Below are positions 1 through 12,256 of a DNA stretch of 64,000 nucleotides, piece after piece (the first letter of the stretch is position 1; each line of letters starts with the position of its first letter). This DNA is from Karalla daura (Eukaryota; Chordata; Actinopteri; Chaetodontiformes; Leiognathidae), in NCBI GenBank assembly GCA_029224185.1, contig CM055190.1:16805320-16869319 (forward strand), in the 5' to 3' direction. Position numbers and translations under genes: made by a program. The notes beneath the pieces were generated by a model. The model did not search any database and was not told the DNA's origin. It was given only the letters and a program-made list of their open reading frames with translations.

Positions 1-1540
1 ATGAGGCACTTTACTAATTATGGATTGTTTCGGTGTCTTTGGCGCGTTCAATTAAGTGAAAGTGAGGGTGTTTTCTTCATCCTCTCTTAGTAAACCACTG
101 TTTATCATTAAAGGTTCAATTGGTTGACTCTCGGTGGAAATGTTATCCATATCACGCTAATGAGTTCCTCGACGTTTTTTGTTCTAATTAATGCCACTAA
201 TTCTTGTTAATTAATTGTTGCCAAGGCTCGCTCCATCTGCTGAGTTGAGGAAAGTAAAATTGGGTCATTGCAAGAGAAAAAAAAAAAAAACTTGGTGATA
301 TTGAAATATGGCTCTGATTTCCCTTCCTAATTTGTTAAGCAAAATGCCTCAGCAGTCTGCTAAGTAGCAGATGAAAGCTAATGTTTGCACTGGCAACTAT
401 TTTGCATGAAAAAATCATTCAGTTAAATGGTTTATCATATTTACACATGAGAAAAATGTAAAGCAGTGAACACGCCAGTGGCAGGCAAATACATTACTGA
501 GTATTGTGCCGCACAGATGTAACGAGCTAACAACACGAATCCAGCGCAGCAGAAAAAGTAATTCTGTGAAAAAATAGTTTGCCTCACAGGAACATGAATC
601 TCATCAATAGATCATGTTAAAAAAGTATTCATTTGAAATATATCCTCTCAGTAACCTGAGCCTGGAAGCTGGCAGCAGGGATCAATCAGAAAATGATGAA
701 GATTTGATGAGGATGACGAGGAGTGGTGGCTGTGCTGGCTGCAGAGAAATCTGGTTTTGATAATGCAGGCATTGCTGAAATGTGGAGCATAACACTGTGT
801 GCACTTTCAGTTTCTCCACATTATGTCTGATCATGTGTGATTCCTCAAGTGTTCCTGCTGATGTTCAAACACTGAGGGGTTACACTGACACTGCATGATG
901 CAGCACTGGTCTTCGTCACTATGAGCTCTTCATCCTAAATTCAGCCCAGGCCTTTGAGGTGTGTACACTGGAGATATGTGCAAATATTTGAGCCTGGAAT
1001 ATGTAAGAAACTGCAAGTCAAAGCTTCAGTGTCCACCATTTTGGATTAACAAATACAGAAAAAAAATGACTTCATATCATATGGGCTCAACTGCAGTCTA
1101 TGTTGTTTTCCAAAGAGAACACATAGCAACCAGCGAGCCTTGTTTCACAGAAGTTAGAGCCACGCAGTAGCTCTGTTACAAAGATGCGTCAGTTTAACCC
1201 ATTCGGATTTTTGTTTGTGAGTGTGGCTCGCAGCCATTTTGATACAAATGGAGGCAAAAATATCATTGACTGTTGTGTCCAATACCTGGCAATAGCAGAC
1301 CAGCACTCGACAGATGAACTCGTAGTCCATATCTGGTGTGACACAAAGTGAACAGCCTCAAAACAGTCTGTGTTTGGACCCTGTTGGAGTTGTGACAACA
1401 GATTTTGCAAGTAAATGACAGCACGCAGCTTGATTTCCAAGTTGTTCGAGTACATTCTCAACCCTGTGGATACACCTTTTGTACCAGATGTTTTCAGGAC
1501 TGATAAAAAGCTGATAAATTTGCTCCGTTTGTTCTGCCTG

Positions 1541-1846
1541 ACATAGTGGATAGAGGTTAGCACTGTTGCCTCAGAGAAAGAAGGACCTGGGTTTGACTCT
1601 TGGTTGGACTAAGAGCCTATCAGCGTGAAGTTTGCATATTTTCCCCTTGTCTGTGTGGGTTTTCTCTCCAGGTAGTCCTGTTTCCTCCCACAGTCCAACA
1701 ATGTGCATGTTTAGGTCGACTGGAGACTCTAAATTGCCTCTAGGTGTGAGAGTGAGAGCGGATGGTGTGTGTTTGTGTGTGCCGTATATGCACTGCAATA
1801 CTGTCAAGGTACAAAGGAGGTCAGATAATGGATGAATGGGTGAATG
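1541..1846 (+). repeat. V-SINE-like tRNA-derived SINE, copy 1 (near full length)
   Basis: The head resembles a tRNA, with a B-box-like GGTTTGACTC at 1590-1599. It is followed by the typical fish SINE core (GTTTGCATatTTTcCCC, GTGTGGGTTTTCT, TCCTCCCACAGTCCAA, GACTCTAAATTGCC) and a degenerate GGATGAATGGGTGAATG tail. The strongly conserved central part is the kind shared by the V-SINE superfamily (DANA/HE1-type). The family name is from memory of the core motif. Open frames on both strands of this region are SINE-derived and not genes. Confidence 0.7.
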
Positions 1847-2965
1847 TTTGTTCCCTGATCCAATCAAAAATAAGTTGAATAGGTATGAAATACCCCATTT
1901 TCTCTTTGTAGTCGTTTTGGAGTATGATACACTCAGATTCAGACTCGACAACTGGGGTTTTCAGATTTAAAGACATAGAAATTGGGGTCAGTGGCTTCGG
2001 AAATGTTCAGGAGCTGTGCTGCAGACAGTCATTAAAGACATTTTAAAAAGCATTCCAGCTGCTCGGAGGACAATTAACGGTGTTGCACAGCTCACAGATA
2101 CACAGTGATGAAAACTGCATTCCCCCTCTCTGATGCTATTGTTTAACAAATGTTGCAGCTTTTAAAACTGGCACTGCTGTGGAATATTAACTACACTCCT
2201 CTGAGATGTTATTGAGCCAGCGAACTGTCAGACAAACAACAGCAGCTACAGGCCAAAACCAACATTATGTTTTTAACACAGTATCCAAAGTGCTCTCCCC
2301 TTTCCTTGCTCCCCCCTCTCCTCTTCTCTCCCTCTCTTTCTCTCTCACTTGCTCAGCCTTTCCCAGATAGAAGGCAGTCACATTAATTCTTCATGTGCAT
2401 ATTTAGAATTCACAAAAAGCAATTTCTATAACCGAACGAATGCCACTGATGCGTGCCAACAAATAAAGTCAGTTTGTAAAAAGACTGTGAAGGCGTATAA
2501 TTAACAGCATCTGCGTGCTGCTAAACATAGCTCACATATTTGCTAACTCAAGCCTTTTCACTGGTGAAATAGTCAGAGTAGACAGGCCACTAACTCGAAA
2601 ACCAACCTAGCAACAGTGAATAAGAAGCTCATTTATCAATGCTATACACACAGAGAAAGTGTGTGTGTGTGTCATACTGCAGAATAGCCAAAGGTGAGAC
2701 AATTGTTTTATTCTCTGCAGATGATGAGAAAAGCAAAGATGTAGCTTTGCCAGCTGTCACTGGTGTGTAACTGCTCAGTGTAAACGTGATGGATAACAAT
2801 TTCTCACTCGTGCTGATCAGAAACATCCAGTGTTAGTCAGAACTGCTTGGACATTTGACTTTGCCTCAAGGCACACAGCAGTACTCTATGAAAAAATCTA
2901 TGATATGATTGAGCCACAAAACCGAAAAATCCAATATCAGTCCATTATATCGAGAGGCTGTAATT

Positions 2966-3238
2966 TGGTGGATAACACTGCTGGTTCAAAGCAAGAAGGT
3001 CTACGGTTGGAATCCCAGTCAGACCAAGGATCTCTCTGTGAGGTATGTCCAGTCTCCAGGTACCTCAGTTTTGCTCACAGTCCAAAAACTTGCATGTTTA
3101 GGTCATCTGAAGACTCCGAATTCCCTCTTGTGAGGTGTTAGGTGTACGTGTCTTGTGATGGATTAAAAACCATTTCTCTGCCTTCGCCCTCAGTGTGTAG
3201 CACCCCTGGGTGTAGATAAGTTAGTGGAAGGATGGATG
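2966..3238 (+). repeat. V-SINE-like SINE, copy 2 (degraded)
   Basis: The order of motifs matches copy 1: GTGGATAACACTG head, GCAAGAAGGTC, TTGGAATCCCAGTC (B-box region), CACAGTCCAAAAACTTGCATG, AGACTCCGAATTCCCTC, then a GGATGGATG tail. The internal spacing is shorter, consistent with deletions. Confidence 0.6.
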
Positions 3239-4188
3239 CTCATTACATCAGGCTTCAAACAAGCTTTTCTCACTAAACCTGAGTTATATCATGCCAGTGT
3301 TGTGACACAATATTAAAGAAGTCACTTGTTATGCAACAAGAAAAAAGAAAAAAAAAGGTTCTGGTCTGTAGCGTTAATTATGATGACATATGTATCATTT
3401 ATCACCTGAGGTGTGCATCCTGCGGGTGAACATGTAACCCTACACATCACAGCAGGCTCTGAAGAGCACAGAAACGTTTGCAGTTATCTTGATCTATGTC
3501 TGCTTCAAGGCCTTTCCATGCCATTTCCTGCGCTACTTTTCAGGGAGCTTGTTTGATAAAATGCCACTCTAGACACAAATCTGTACTATTACTTTAACAT
3601 TTTCTGTCAATTCAAAGCATTTTCTTTTGGCTCTGTTGCAGAAAAGTTCCATATTGACTCCCTTCTGAAATGCGACTAGATAGAAGATAGTGCAGCAATT
3701 GGTGGGACAAAGACATGAACTGAAACCTTTGTTTCCTCCTCGCAATGGTGGCAGCACTGGTGGAGAACAGCGGTAAATTAGGCTAAAATGACATTGAGGG
3801 AAAGAAAATGGTTGTCAGTCCTCTCAGGCTGAATTTGAGAGGGTAACTGTGCACTGTGCTGAAATGCACTTTTTATCCTCACTGATGTCTTGAAAGTCTC
3901 CTGCCCAGATTGGCATGCTTCCAGGGGTAAATCTAGGAAAAGGGGTTGCCATTGGGTGGCAGCTCTGGAATCTGATAGGCCACCTTATAAAAGCCTGTCT
4001 ATCATCTTAAAATATAATTGAAAGTGACCCGTAAGAACAAACTGGTCACATGAGATTTTGTAATAAATCATATGAAAACACCACTGTTGAATTTCACATG
4101 AAATTCATGAGGGAGAGTTAGACATTTTCATACAACTTAATGAGACCAGGTTGTCAAGAGATGGGTTTTAAACATTATTTTCATCCTT

Positions 4189-4371
4189 ATGGAGCCTGAA
4201 TTTGCAAGGTGTTCTCCTTTTGTGGAGTTTTGTATGGCAGCACTTTGTTGTTATTTGCCTGTTGTAATGTTTAAATGGCCTCAGTGCTGGACACTGGATG
4301 GAAACATGTGTGTTGTATCTAAACTGTATAATGACAATAAAATTCTATTCTATTCTATTCTATTCTATTCT
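4189..4371 (+). repeat. L2/CR1-type LINE 3'-end fragment with (ATTCT)n tail
   Basis: The stretch ends with TGTATAATGACAATAAAATTC, immediately followed by five to six ATTCT units (4342-4371). A GACAATAAA-plus-pentamer tail is typical of fish L2-like LINE 3' ends. No reverse transcriptase coding remains, and the open frames here are not genes. Confidence 0.6.
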
Positions 4372-5925
4372 TACAGTTTATATGAGCACAAGCTCAACAT
4401 TTGGTATGATTTGCATGATGATGACAATTTGCATGATATTGTACTTGACAAACTGCAGGTGTGAAGCTACAGACGTTATGATGACCAATGGGAGGTATCC
4501 CACAAACAAAGGATTTACAAAATTGACGCTCCCATCTATGCATAGAACAAGAGGTTGACACACATACATACATCTTCTACTTCTTATTTGTCTCAATACT
4601 CACAGGAACACTCACATGGATTTATTACCTACCTTCAAATGGGGCCTTTGTCACTAACATTAGCGTCAGAGAATAGCAGTGATGCCCACCACTGCCTCGG
4701 CATAATCTGGGGTGAGAAAGGCACCATAATTTCAGAGCTGTTTGAGATGCTGCATTTCAGTCCATCAGGACGGTAGGTGGTGTCTCAGGAGGGTGACCTC
4801 CACTCTATTGTGGAAGACGTCTAACATGACATTCGCATGTTTGCAAAGACCATATCATAGTGCTGAACACTGCGGGACTGAAAGTGAATAAAACCCACAG
4901 TGCACATTAAGTATGATGCAACACTGCTATTGAAGTCTATGCAGGAGGCTACACATTGCCAGATTTGCACCACAAAACCTGCTGTTTTCCTGCGGCTGCT
5001 CAGTCCCAAGACATCCATTTGTTGAGAAGCTGCAGTGTGAAACACAGGAGTAATGTGCAGGCATGTACCCCTTTTTTTTTCTCAGGCGTGTGATTGCATG
5101 CTTCGTGATCAAAAGAGTCGGCAATCATTTTTGCCTATAATCTCCACATTTGTTGCAGTGTCAGCAGGCAATTTAAGGTTACAGAAATCACTGTTGCTCC
5201 TCAAGAACCTCTTAATATTTCAAGGTGATAGAATCGTCCCCACTGGAGAAATTGGTAAAGACCTTTCATTTTGGAGATGTCAGACTTTATTATTGTGGAT
5301 TTGAAGCTCCTTGCACAATATAGTGAAGGAGATAATCAGGAAAACACCCTCGCTGGAGACACTGGTCACTTGATATGTATTGATCCTGAAGACAAATCCC
5401 TGAGTGCTACATGAAAATAAATACGTGGAATAAAACGGACGTAATGACAATTCTGTTCTGCTTCCTTTATTATTCCCTCCATCATGAGAATACTTATTAC
5501 TATCAGCTATATCTGGTGCGGCTCAGAAAAATTAGATTGAAACAGCATTTGTGGGATTATCATGATTAAATGTGAACTGATCTGAATTTAAATTGTCAAT
5601 TTGGACATATATATACGGTAATGTTAAAAAAAATACATACACAGCTTTTTAAGCAGGTAGCCTTATCTTTTTTCCAGCTTGAGTCTGCTGTGCATCATAA
5701 AACAACACAAACTGTGAACATGAAACATAATTTCATTTGCATAGGTTAATTAAAAACAGTGTCTGACTTCTCTTTTCAGTGTCGAACGGAATACTAATTA
5801 AAACCATGAGTAATGTACATGCAGCTGATAATGTCGACAGCTAGTTCTTATGCCTTTGTGATTATTTAGTTTTCAGCCCCTGTGTCATTTTGCAATGTTG
5901 TTGAATGTATTTGAAATACAACAGC

Positions 5926-5926
<1 letters not shown>

Positions 5927-5963
<37 letters not shown>
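5927..5963 (+). repeat. (TG)n microsatellite
   Basis: An uninterrupted TG dinucleotide run of 37 bp followed by TTTGACAATAATTAATAT. No function is inferred. Confidence 0.98.
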
Positions 5964-5966
<3 letters not shown>

Positions 5967-7329
5967 ACAATAATTAATATAAAAAGCTGCCGTTCTCCAA
6001 TTTATCAAACCCAAATTCAGCAGTTTTCAAGACCAAGAGCCACTAATCCTCTGACGTGACAATTTTAACACATTTGATAAGCATTATTTTTTGTATTGAC
6101 AATATTTTAAATACACAGAATTCTCTCTCGCCTGGATTTAAAGGGTTAAACTCATCTAAAGCCTTTAGATTGATTAGGGTGGACATGGGCATGCAGCATC
6201 ATTTGATAGCATGACACTCTTGTCTTGCACTTCACACAAAATGGCTGAAAATGATCTTTTTGAAAAATGATATTGCAGTAAATTACAATTCACAGCATCA
6301 CTCCATCACACTGGAAGGCGTAGCTCTGAGGCCATTTGCCAGTTGAAAGCCTCTGTTTTTGGGTTGTTTCAGTCCAAGGACTTGCATCATGTTTAGTTAT
6401 GTTGTGGCCATTTAGATGGCATGTTAATGAATTTGTCTGCAGGTAATGATCAAAGCATAGTGCACTTGACGTGATTCATAACAATGGATTACAGACCCAT
6501 ATGTCTGGACAATGAAGACCTTCCTCTCCATCTCATCCCTCTCAAAGTGCATGCATAATGTTTAGGTCTTGTCTTTGCTGCTAATTAATAGGAGTAGCAA
6601 TTATATACATGCAGCTGTTCGGCCAGATGCCAGTGAACTCTACTCTGAAGTCATGCTGGCAAATTAAATCTGACAAACACGAAGTGTGTAATCAAGAGAT
6701 TCTCCGATACGAGGATGTGCATCTGGTCTCAAACACAAATACACCTGAGACTCACAGACTCCAGAGACTCCATTGATAAGTAAGAGTATTTGAAAATATA
6801 TCTTATTCAAGCAAACTGAAAGCAAGCTGAATAGTAATGGAAAAACATAAAAGTTTAGAGGTAGTTCAGTGTTGTGTTGCACAAATGCATAGACATCATC
6901 TGACTAAAAAGTGTCAGTGCAAATTGTTGCATGTGAGTTTCTGCCTCTGGAAAAAGCCAAACAGATAAATATCTATTACCCAAGCAAAAAGCTAGCAAAA
7001 GCAAGCTAGCTTGACAGTATTAGGAAATAGTTGAGGTGGCTAGCTTCTTTTGGCTACAAGATTTTGGCTAGTTTCAATAAATTGTCAGAATATCTCAGTA
7101 TGCTCAGACACAGTCAATCCTTGATGATAAAGCCGTGATGATGAAATGCACATAAATATAACAAAGAAATGAACATGCTTGCTGTTGTAGCATCTGTTGC
7201 TGTTCTGTTCTAACTGTATTTAGCAGGATGATTTTACTCAAAAGATGACAATCATTATCATAATAATCATAATTCATTAACTAATCATGAATAATTATAA
7301 ATTGTGTTCCTCCGAATTCTGCTTGGTTC

Positions 7330-7365
7330 CAGATCCATGGACATCTGTCCATGTCCATGGATCTG
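7330..7365. repeat. Perfect 15-bp inverted repeat with 6-base loop
   Basis: The left arm CAGATCCATGGACAT (7330-7344) and right arm ATGTCCATGGATCTG (7351-7365) are exact reverse complements around CTGTCC. It is not obviously part of a named transposon; no flanking target duplication was recognised. Confidence 0.9.
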
Positions 7366-7602
7366 TACTTTTGAGTTCTGATCGAGCCGAAGCTATACAG
7401 TCGCTATTTATGACATGATCACAAGCTCACACTCTCTGACCAGAGCATGATGGTGATGGTGAAGGTGGTGGCACATGCTGCTGTCCCCGTTTTCATACTC
7501 ACCCATTAGATCTGGACTTTTAGATGGTGAAACACGGTCTGTGAGGCCTAGCACCACAATGAACTTGGACTTGGACTTGCATCCTACTCCCGGCCACTGC
7601 TG

Positions 7603-7833
7603 TATTGAGTTTGCATCTTCTCCCTGTGTTGCATGTTCTCCCACAGTCCAAAACATGCATAGGAGACACTAAATTGTCCCTTATTGTGAAGGAGAGAGTG
7701 AATGGTGTGTGTGCCCTTTGATGGACTGGTGACCTGTCCAGGATGCCTTTTGCCCAATGAGGTAAATGCAGACACCAGCAGACCACCACAACACCAGTGG
7801 GTGTAAAATGGTTAAGATAATGGATGGATGGGT
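7603..7833 (+). repeat. V-SINE-like SINE, copy 3 (5' truncated)
   Basis: The core motifs GAGTTTGCATCTTCTCCCTGTG, CTCCCACAGTCCAAAACATGC and GACACTAAATTGTCCC are present. They are followed by GATGGACTGGTGACCTGTCC and a tail of GATAATGGATGGATGGG. The head is missing or unrecognisable. The 69-99 codon frames overlapping it on both strands are repeat-derived. Confidence 0.7.
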
Positions 7834-8749
7834 GGCCATATCAGGATGTCATAGCAACTGAGCCTCATAACCTTTCATCACACACAGATGTTGAAATTGA
7901 TAAGTATCTTACTAAGTAATAAGTAATATGCAACTTTTAAAAGCAACCATAAAAGGTCCATTAGGAAAGAGTCTGGTAAAGTAAGAGTGGCAAGGCAAAT
8001 GCATATACAGCAGGCCAGCACGTGCACATTAAATCAAACTTGTAATGTGCATACAGTAGCACTTATTTAAAAAAGAAAACATTCTGGGTCTGCTGGTGAT
8101 AGTTTCTCTGATCGTCTCCTCCAGTAAAATCTGCAAAGCTCCGGAGCGACCAGACTGTGATGTGCTGCAATGCAGATGGATTTTTCATTGCCCTGCTTGG
8201 AGGAGGGCAAAGAGGCAACATCGCCTCCATTCTCACCGGGGTCTCTCCTGTCTCGGCAGCCTCCAGTCAAAACGCATGATCATCATTCCCTCTCTCTTTA
8301 TCACCACAATGTACCGCATCCTCACTGGCTGACAATTTCATATACGCAGAAATTCATGACCTCATCACAATGTAGAAATTGATTTAGCATGCTGTGATTT
8401 CCTTTCGCTTCTGAAGCCTTCCGTGATTTTTATTTCTGATGGCAGAGAGAATATGATGTGCTGAGTTTTTGGACTGTTCAATTACATTTGATGTTGTGGA
8501 GTCAGATTTGATAGTGCTCAAAGTGCATAAGCAGCTGGGCCAATGTATGACAAAAAAAAAACAAAAAACAAGAAAAACCAAGGAAATAAGGAAGTAATAT
8601 AGGGCGTACAACTTGACTACAGATCGCTATTTCACTTTCAAACAACACAATAAATATACATCTTGTCTTTCCTCACTCATAAGGACACTACACTACACTA
8701 CATTCTGCTTGTAAAAACTGCAGCCCATTAAAATTTACATTCATCTGGG

Positions 8750-9030
8750 AGGAGTCAGATCATCATGCACTGCAATGATTTGAAATAGGAATTAAATTAA
8801 TAACTGGTTCGTTTAATAAAGCCTCTGTTGTTGTCAGAGATGACAGGTTGAGGCTATGTATTTGATAGGTAGTGTTTGTTAATCCCACTGAAAGGCATCA
8901 TTAATCTTCTCATCTGAATGCTGTGGGACATAAAATGAAAGAGTGGGAAATTACTTGTCATCCTCACAGCAGTGTGCTGGAACATTTTAAATGGGGGTGT
9001 AATTGTTTTCCTGATTAGTTCAGCGTGGGT
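8750..9030. promoter_or_regulatory. Candidate conserved non-coding element (distal tox3 desert)
   Basis: Non-repetitive block with many homeodomain-type TAAT cores (GGAATTAAATTAATAACTGG, TCATTAATCTTC, GTAATTGTTTTCC) and no open frame. The texture is like developmental enhancers; conservation was not tested. Confidence 0.3.
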
Positions 9031-9497
9031 ATGTGTCTATTTATTTACATGTTCTGTTAACAAGGACAGTGTTTGTTGTGACCCACTTTTTCTCCCCCCA
9101 CTCCCCCAACTACCCCAACCCCCCATACCCAATTGAGGATGAAAAATCCCTTTGAGCTCTGGGAGCAGCCGCAGAACTGCCTCTGCTGGTGAAAGGAACA
9201 TTATTGCAGTTTAAGTAGACAGTTCAAAGATGCATTCTTGCCAGTGGAAAAAATGGATTCTTTTGGTTAGGAACACACAGATGAGTGCATGTGGAGCTAC
9301 TAACCCCCCTTTAAGCATCCTGCTGTGAGAGTGTCTAACATAAATGGACAATTGCTGGGATGAGTGTGTGGGATTAGTATGTTCACAGAGAGCCGTTTAT
9401 TCACCTTTTTTTAATCACAAGATTATTCATTTGCTTATAAAATGCACAACAAGCTACTCGTTCAAGTAGGTCATTGTTGAACACTGAATTTGGTGTA

Positions 9498-9530
9498 CAG
9501 TGTTGGGAAGTGTATGTAACAGAGTTTTAC
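9498..9530 (+). repeat. hAT-type terminal inverted repeat-like sequence (fragment)
   Basis: CAGTGTTGGGAAGTGTATGT resembles the 5' end shared by many vertebrate non-autonomous hAT transposons (CAGTGTTGGG...AGTAAC). I could not find the matching inverted end nearby, so this may be a remnant or coincidence. Confidence 0.3.
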
Positions 9531-9719
9531 ATGTTTTGAAGACAAAATATGATTAATTAAATGAATAAAGTTAGAATCTAAATAGGTGGTGATTTAAATG
9601 AGGTCACATTGATGGAATTAATGCATTATATAAGGAAATGTACTTATTTCACATGTTGAACTCTTGAGATACATCGCAAAATAGTGACAATCACAAATAG
9701 TAAACTTGAGTGTCAGTTT

Positions 9720-9782
9720 TAGAATCAGAACCAGAACCTACTTTACTGTCATCATCAGGGGTACAACAAAAGTACTCATTAC
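9720..9782 (+). repeat. LINE-type 3'-end fragment
   Basis: AGAATCAGAACCAGAACC then CTTTACTGTCATCATCAGGGG resembles the common fish repeat motif 'AATCAGAATCAGAA...CTTTATTG' that marks LINE 3' ends. Short and degraded. Confidence 0.4.
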
Positions 9783-11636
9783 ATATTATTAAGGCTGAAT
9801 GGTGAGACAATTTAAGATCAATCCAAAGTATTTAAACATGTTACTTACAATAAGTAATCTATCGAAACACTTTATCAACTGCATTTTAGGGCGTGTATAC
9901 TGCAATCTGTTGTGGGATACACTTTAAAAATAAATTTGTCAGCGTCAACGTGTGAGAGATTTAGAACAGTGAAACATGAGTGATGACAAAAGTTTAATCT
10001 CAACTCGTTTTCAGCTGTTATCCCGGTCCAGTCCGTCATCATCCCGATGGGCATAGGATGCACCCTGGCCTGATGGCTGAACTGCCTCAGCGGGCATTTC
10101 TTGCTGCAAAGGGACAGTGACTCTACTTTGAGTCTCTCCCAAATGTCTAAGCTCCTCATCGTGTGACCAGCTGATATTACCCATAGTCTCCATCTTTAAA
10201 TTGTTACTCAAATATCCTGACCACAGATTAGGTTTGGAATGTTCCATTTTACTCACAGTCATGAAGAAGACCCAAGGTCATAAAAGTGGATGCCTTTATG
10301 GTCGGATCCCTGGATATTAAAACTGAATGTTTTCAGTGATGGCAGAAGTACACAAGCACTGAACTAAACATTGTCATGTCCTATTGAAACCATGAATATT
10401 TTATTTGATCATATTTTTTGTGCAAACATTTTGACCATCCAGGGTCCTTAGCTGAAAGAGATTTAGCCTCTGGGCACCATGAACATGAATTGGATGCAGC
10501 CATGCAGCTATTGTAAGTTCGCCTCGCATGGTCAGAGTAATTATTATCCATGAGTGTAGTAAGAATGAAGAGAAGAAACTGGGAAGTGTTTTATAGAAAT
10601 GTTTACACATTAACTTCACTTAATTCAAAGAACTGAGAGCACAACAGTTGACAGTGACAAAACAATCACTTTGTTAAAACTTAAGTTGTTGTCATGTTTC
10701 ATCTTGTACCGTGCAGTAAACTGCAAATTATTGGGAGAGATCTTCTACAAACATTCATCTGAGCAACAGTAACCCAGCCACCTCCTCCAAGTGGACTCTC
10801 CCTTGGTGAACAATAATGCAGTGTCTCTGTCTTTGTAATGGCCATAACAAGGATAAATTTAGAGGCTGAGGGGTCTGTCCACCACACAAATTTCTCAAAT
10901 GTACACAAAAATATACTCATATGATGGGTCTGCCTCGGTTACTGGTGCAGTGTATCTAATTTCTCTTTTGAAACCTATAATTAAACTACCTGCCCTAGTT
11001 TAAAGGTTCAAAAATAACCTCTGAATGAGCAGATGTTTGCATTTTAACAGCAGCTGTCATGGCTGCATGCTGGAAGCCTCATAACATGCATACTTGTTGT
11101 AATTGAGAGGTAGTTCTGCCTGTCAAGTGAAAAAATACATCTGTCATAAGAAATCGCTCCTCCAACCGCCAGGATTTATTGATAAGAGTTGTAGAACTTC
11201 CTGGCAACCTGGAAATAATTTGAACTTTGTCATGGAGCCCTGAGCGGTACAGTGTTATCAGGCCAGCTAGCCATCCTTCATCACACCGTATCTGAACTCT
11301 TCTGTCATGGCACAGCTCGGCTCCTACTGTGGATGGACGAAACGGTGAGAAAAAGGTGGAGGAAGGAAAAATACCTGGAGAGGGAATATGGATGATTCAG
11401 TGTACAGTACAGCATGTTTGACTATTTCCATTCATATGAAGACAAATGGCATCCTTATTTAACTGTGGGATATGGAAAATAGAAAAGTGACCATTTTTTT
11501 GGAATGGTGAAAGCTGAGTATTTGTCCTTGTTCTCCAGTGTTAACATAGATGCTATAGAATACTGATTTCAGCAGGAAGGCCTCGGATGCAATTTTACAG
11601 CACTTTTACATTTTTTAGTGTAGGAATAGCACAGCC

Positions 11637-11640
<4 letters not shown>

Positions 11641-11718
<78 letters not shown>
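11641..11718 (+). repeat. Compound (TG)n(TA)n microsatellite
   Basis: About 29 TG units (11641-11699) run directly into about nine TA units. Compound TG/TA tracts can adopt alternative structures and are usually length-variable. Confidence 0.98.
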
Positions 11719-12227
11719 GCATGTCCACATCCAGCATTATATGTTTGAGCCAGAATCAGAGGAGGAATTATGATATGATATGAAGGAATATTTGTTCCAT
11801 TGGAAACTTAACTAAACTGCTGACTTATAGTCCTGCATCATCATTTACTTGTGTACCTGAATGGAGGTGGGTATGTACAAAATGTTGGGGAGATGGGGGG
11901 TGATATGGTGTCCCAGTTGTTTTTTACCTCCCATTCATCTCTTCTCAAATATGCTTTCATTTCAATATCTGAAATTTATAGATGGAACAGAACATGAAGA
12001 CGTTTTTAAACCTGCCATTCATCTGTAACCATGAATCGACTTCCTTTATTCAATAAGGTCAAGGTAAAAAAGATTCTCCACTCTATGTCCCCTTTTCTTC
12101 CTAATATGTGTGCCATTTCATTCACAAACTACAACACTAAACTGAACTAAAACATGATACGTTAACTTGTAACAGAACCAGAGAAGTTCAGTTGCGTTGT
12201 TCTTGAGCGCCCTGAAGCGATCATGGG

Positions 12228-12256
12228 TACACACACACACACGCACACACACACAC
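12228..12256 (+). repeat. Imperfect (CA)n microsatellite
   Basis: ACACACACAC ACGCACACAC ACAC with one G interruption. It lies inside a 112-codon plus-strand open frame (12197-12535) that shows no other protein-like feature. Confidence 0.85.

Larger units (their letters stand above)
1..9497. other. Gene-free interval, left part of the desert
   Basis: Apart from SINE copies 1-3, the L2-like fragment, a TG run, the inverted repeat at 7330-7365 and the block at 8750-9030, I see nothing recognisable. Open frames of 60-126 codons are repeat-derived or chance. Confidence 0.7.

Noticed and set aside
1571..1951. Minus-strand 126-codon frame
   Set aside because: Covers SINE copy 1 in antisense.
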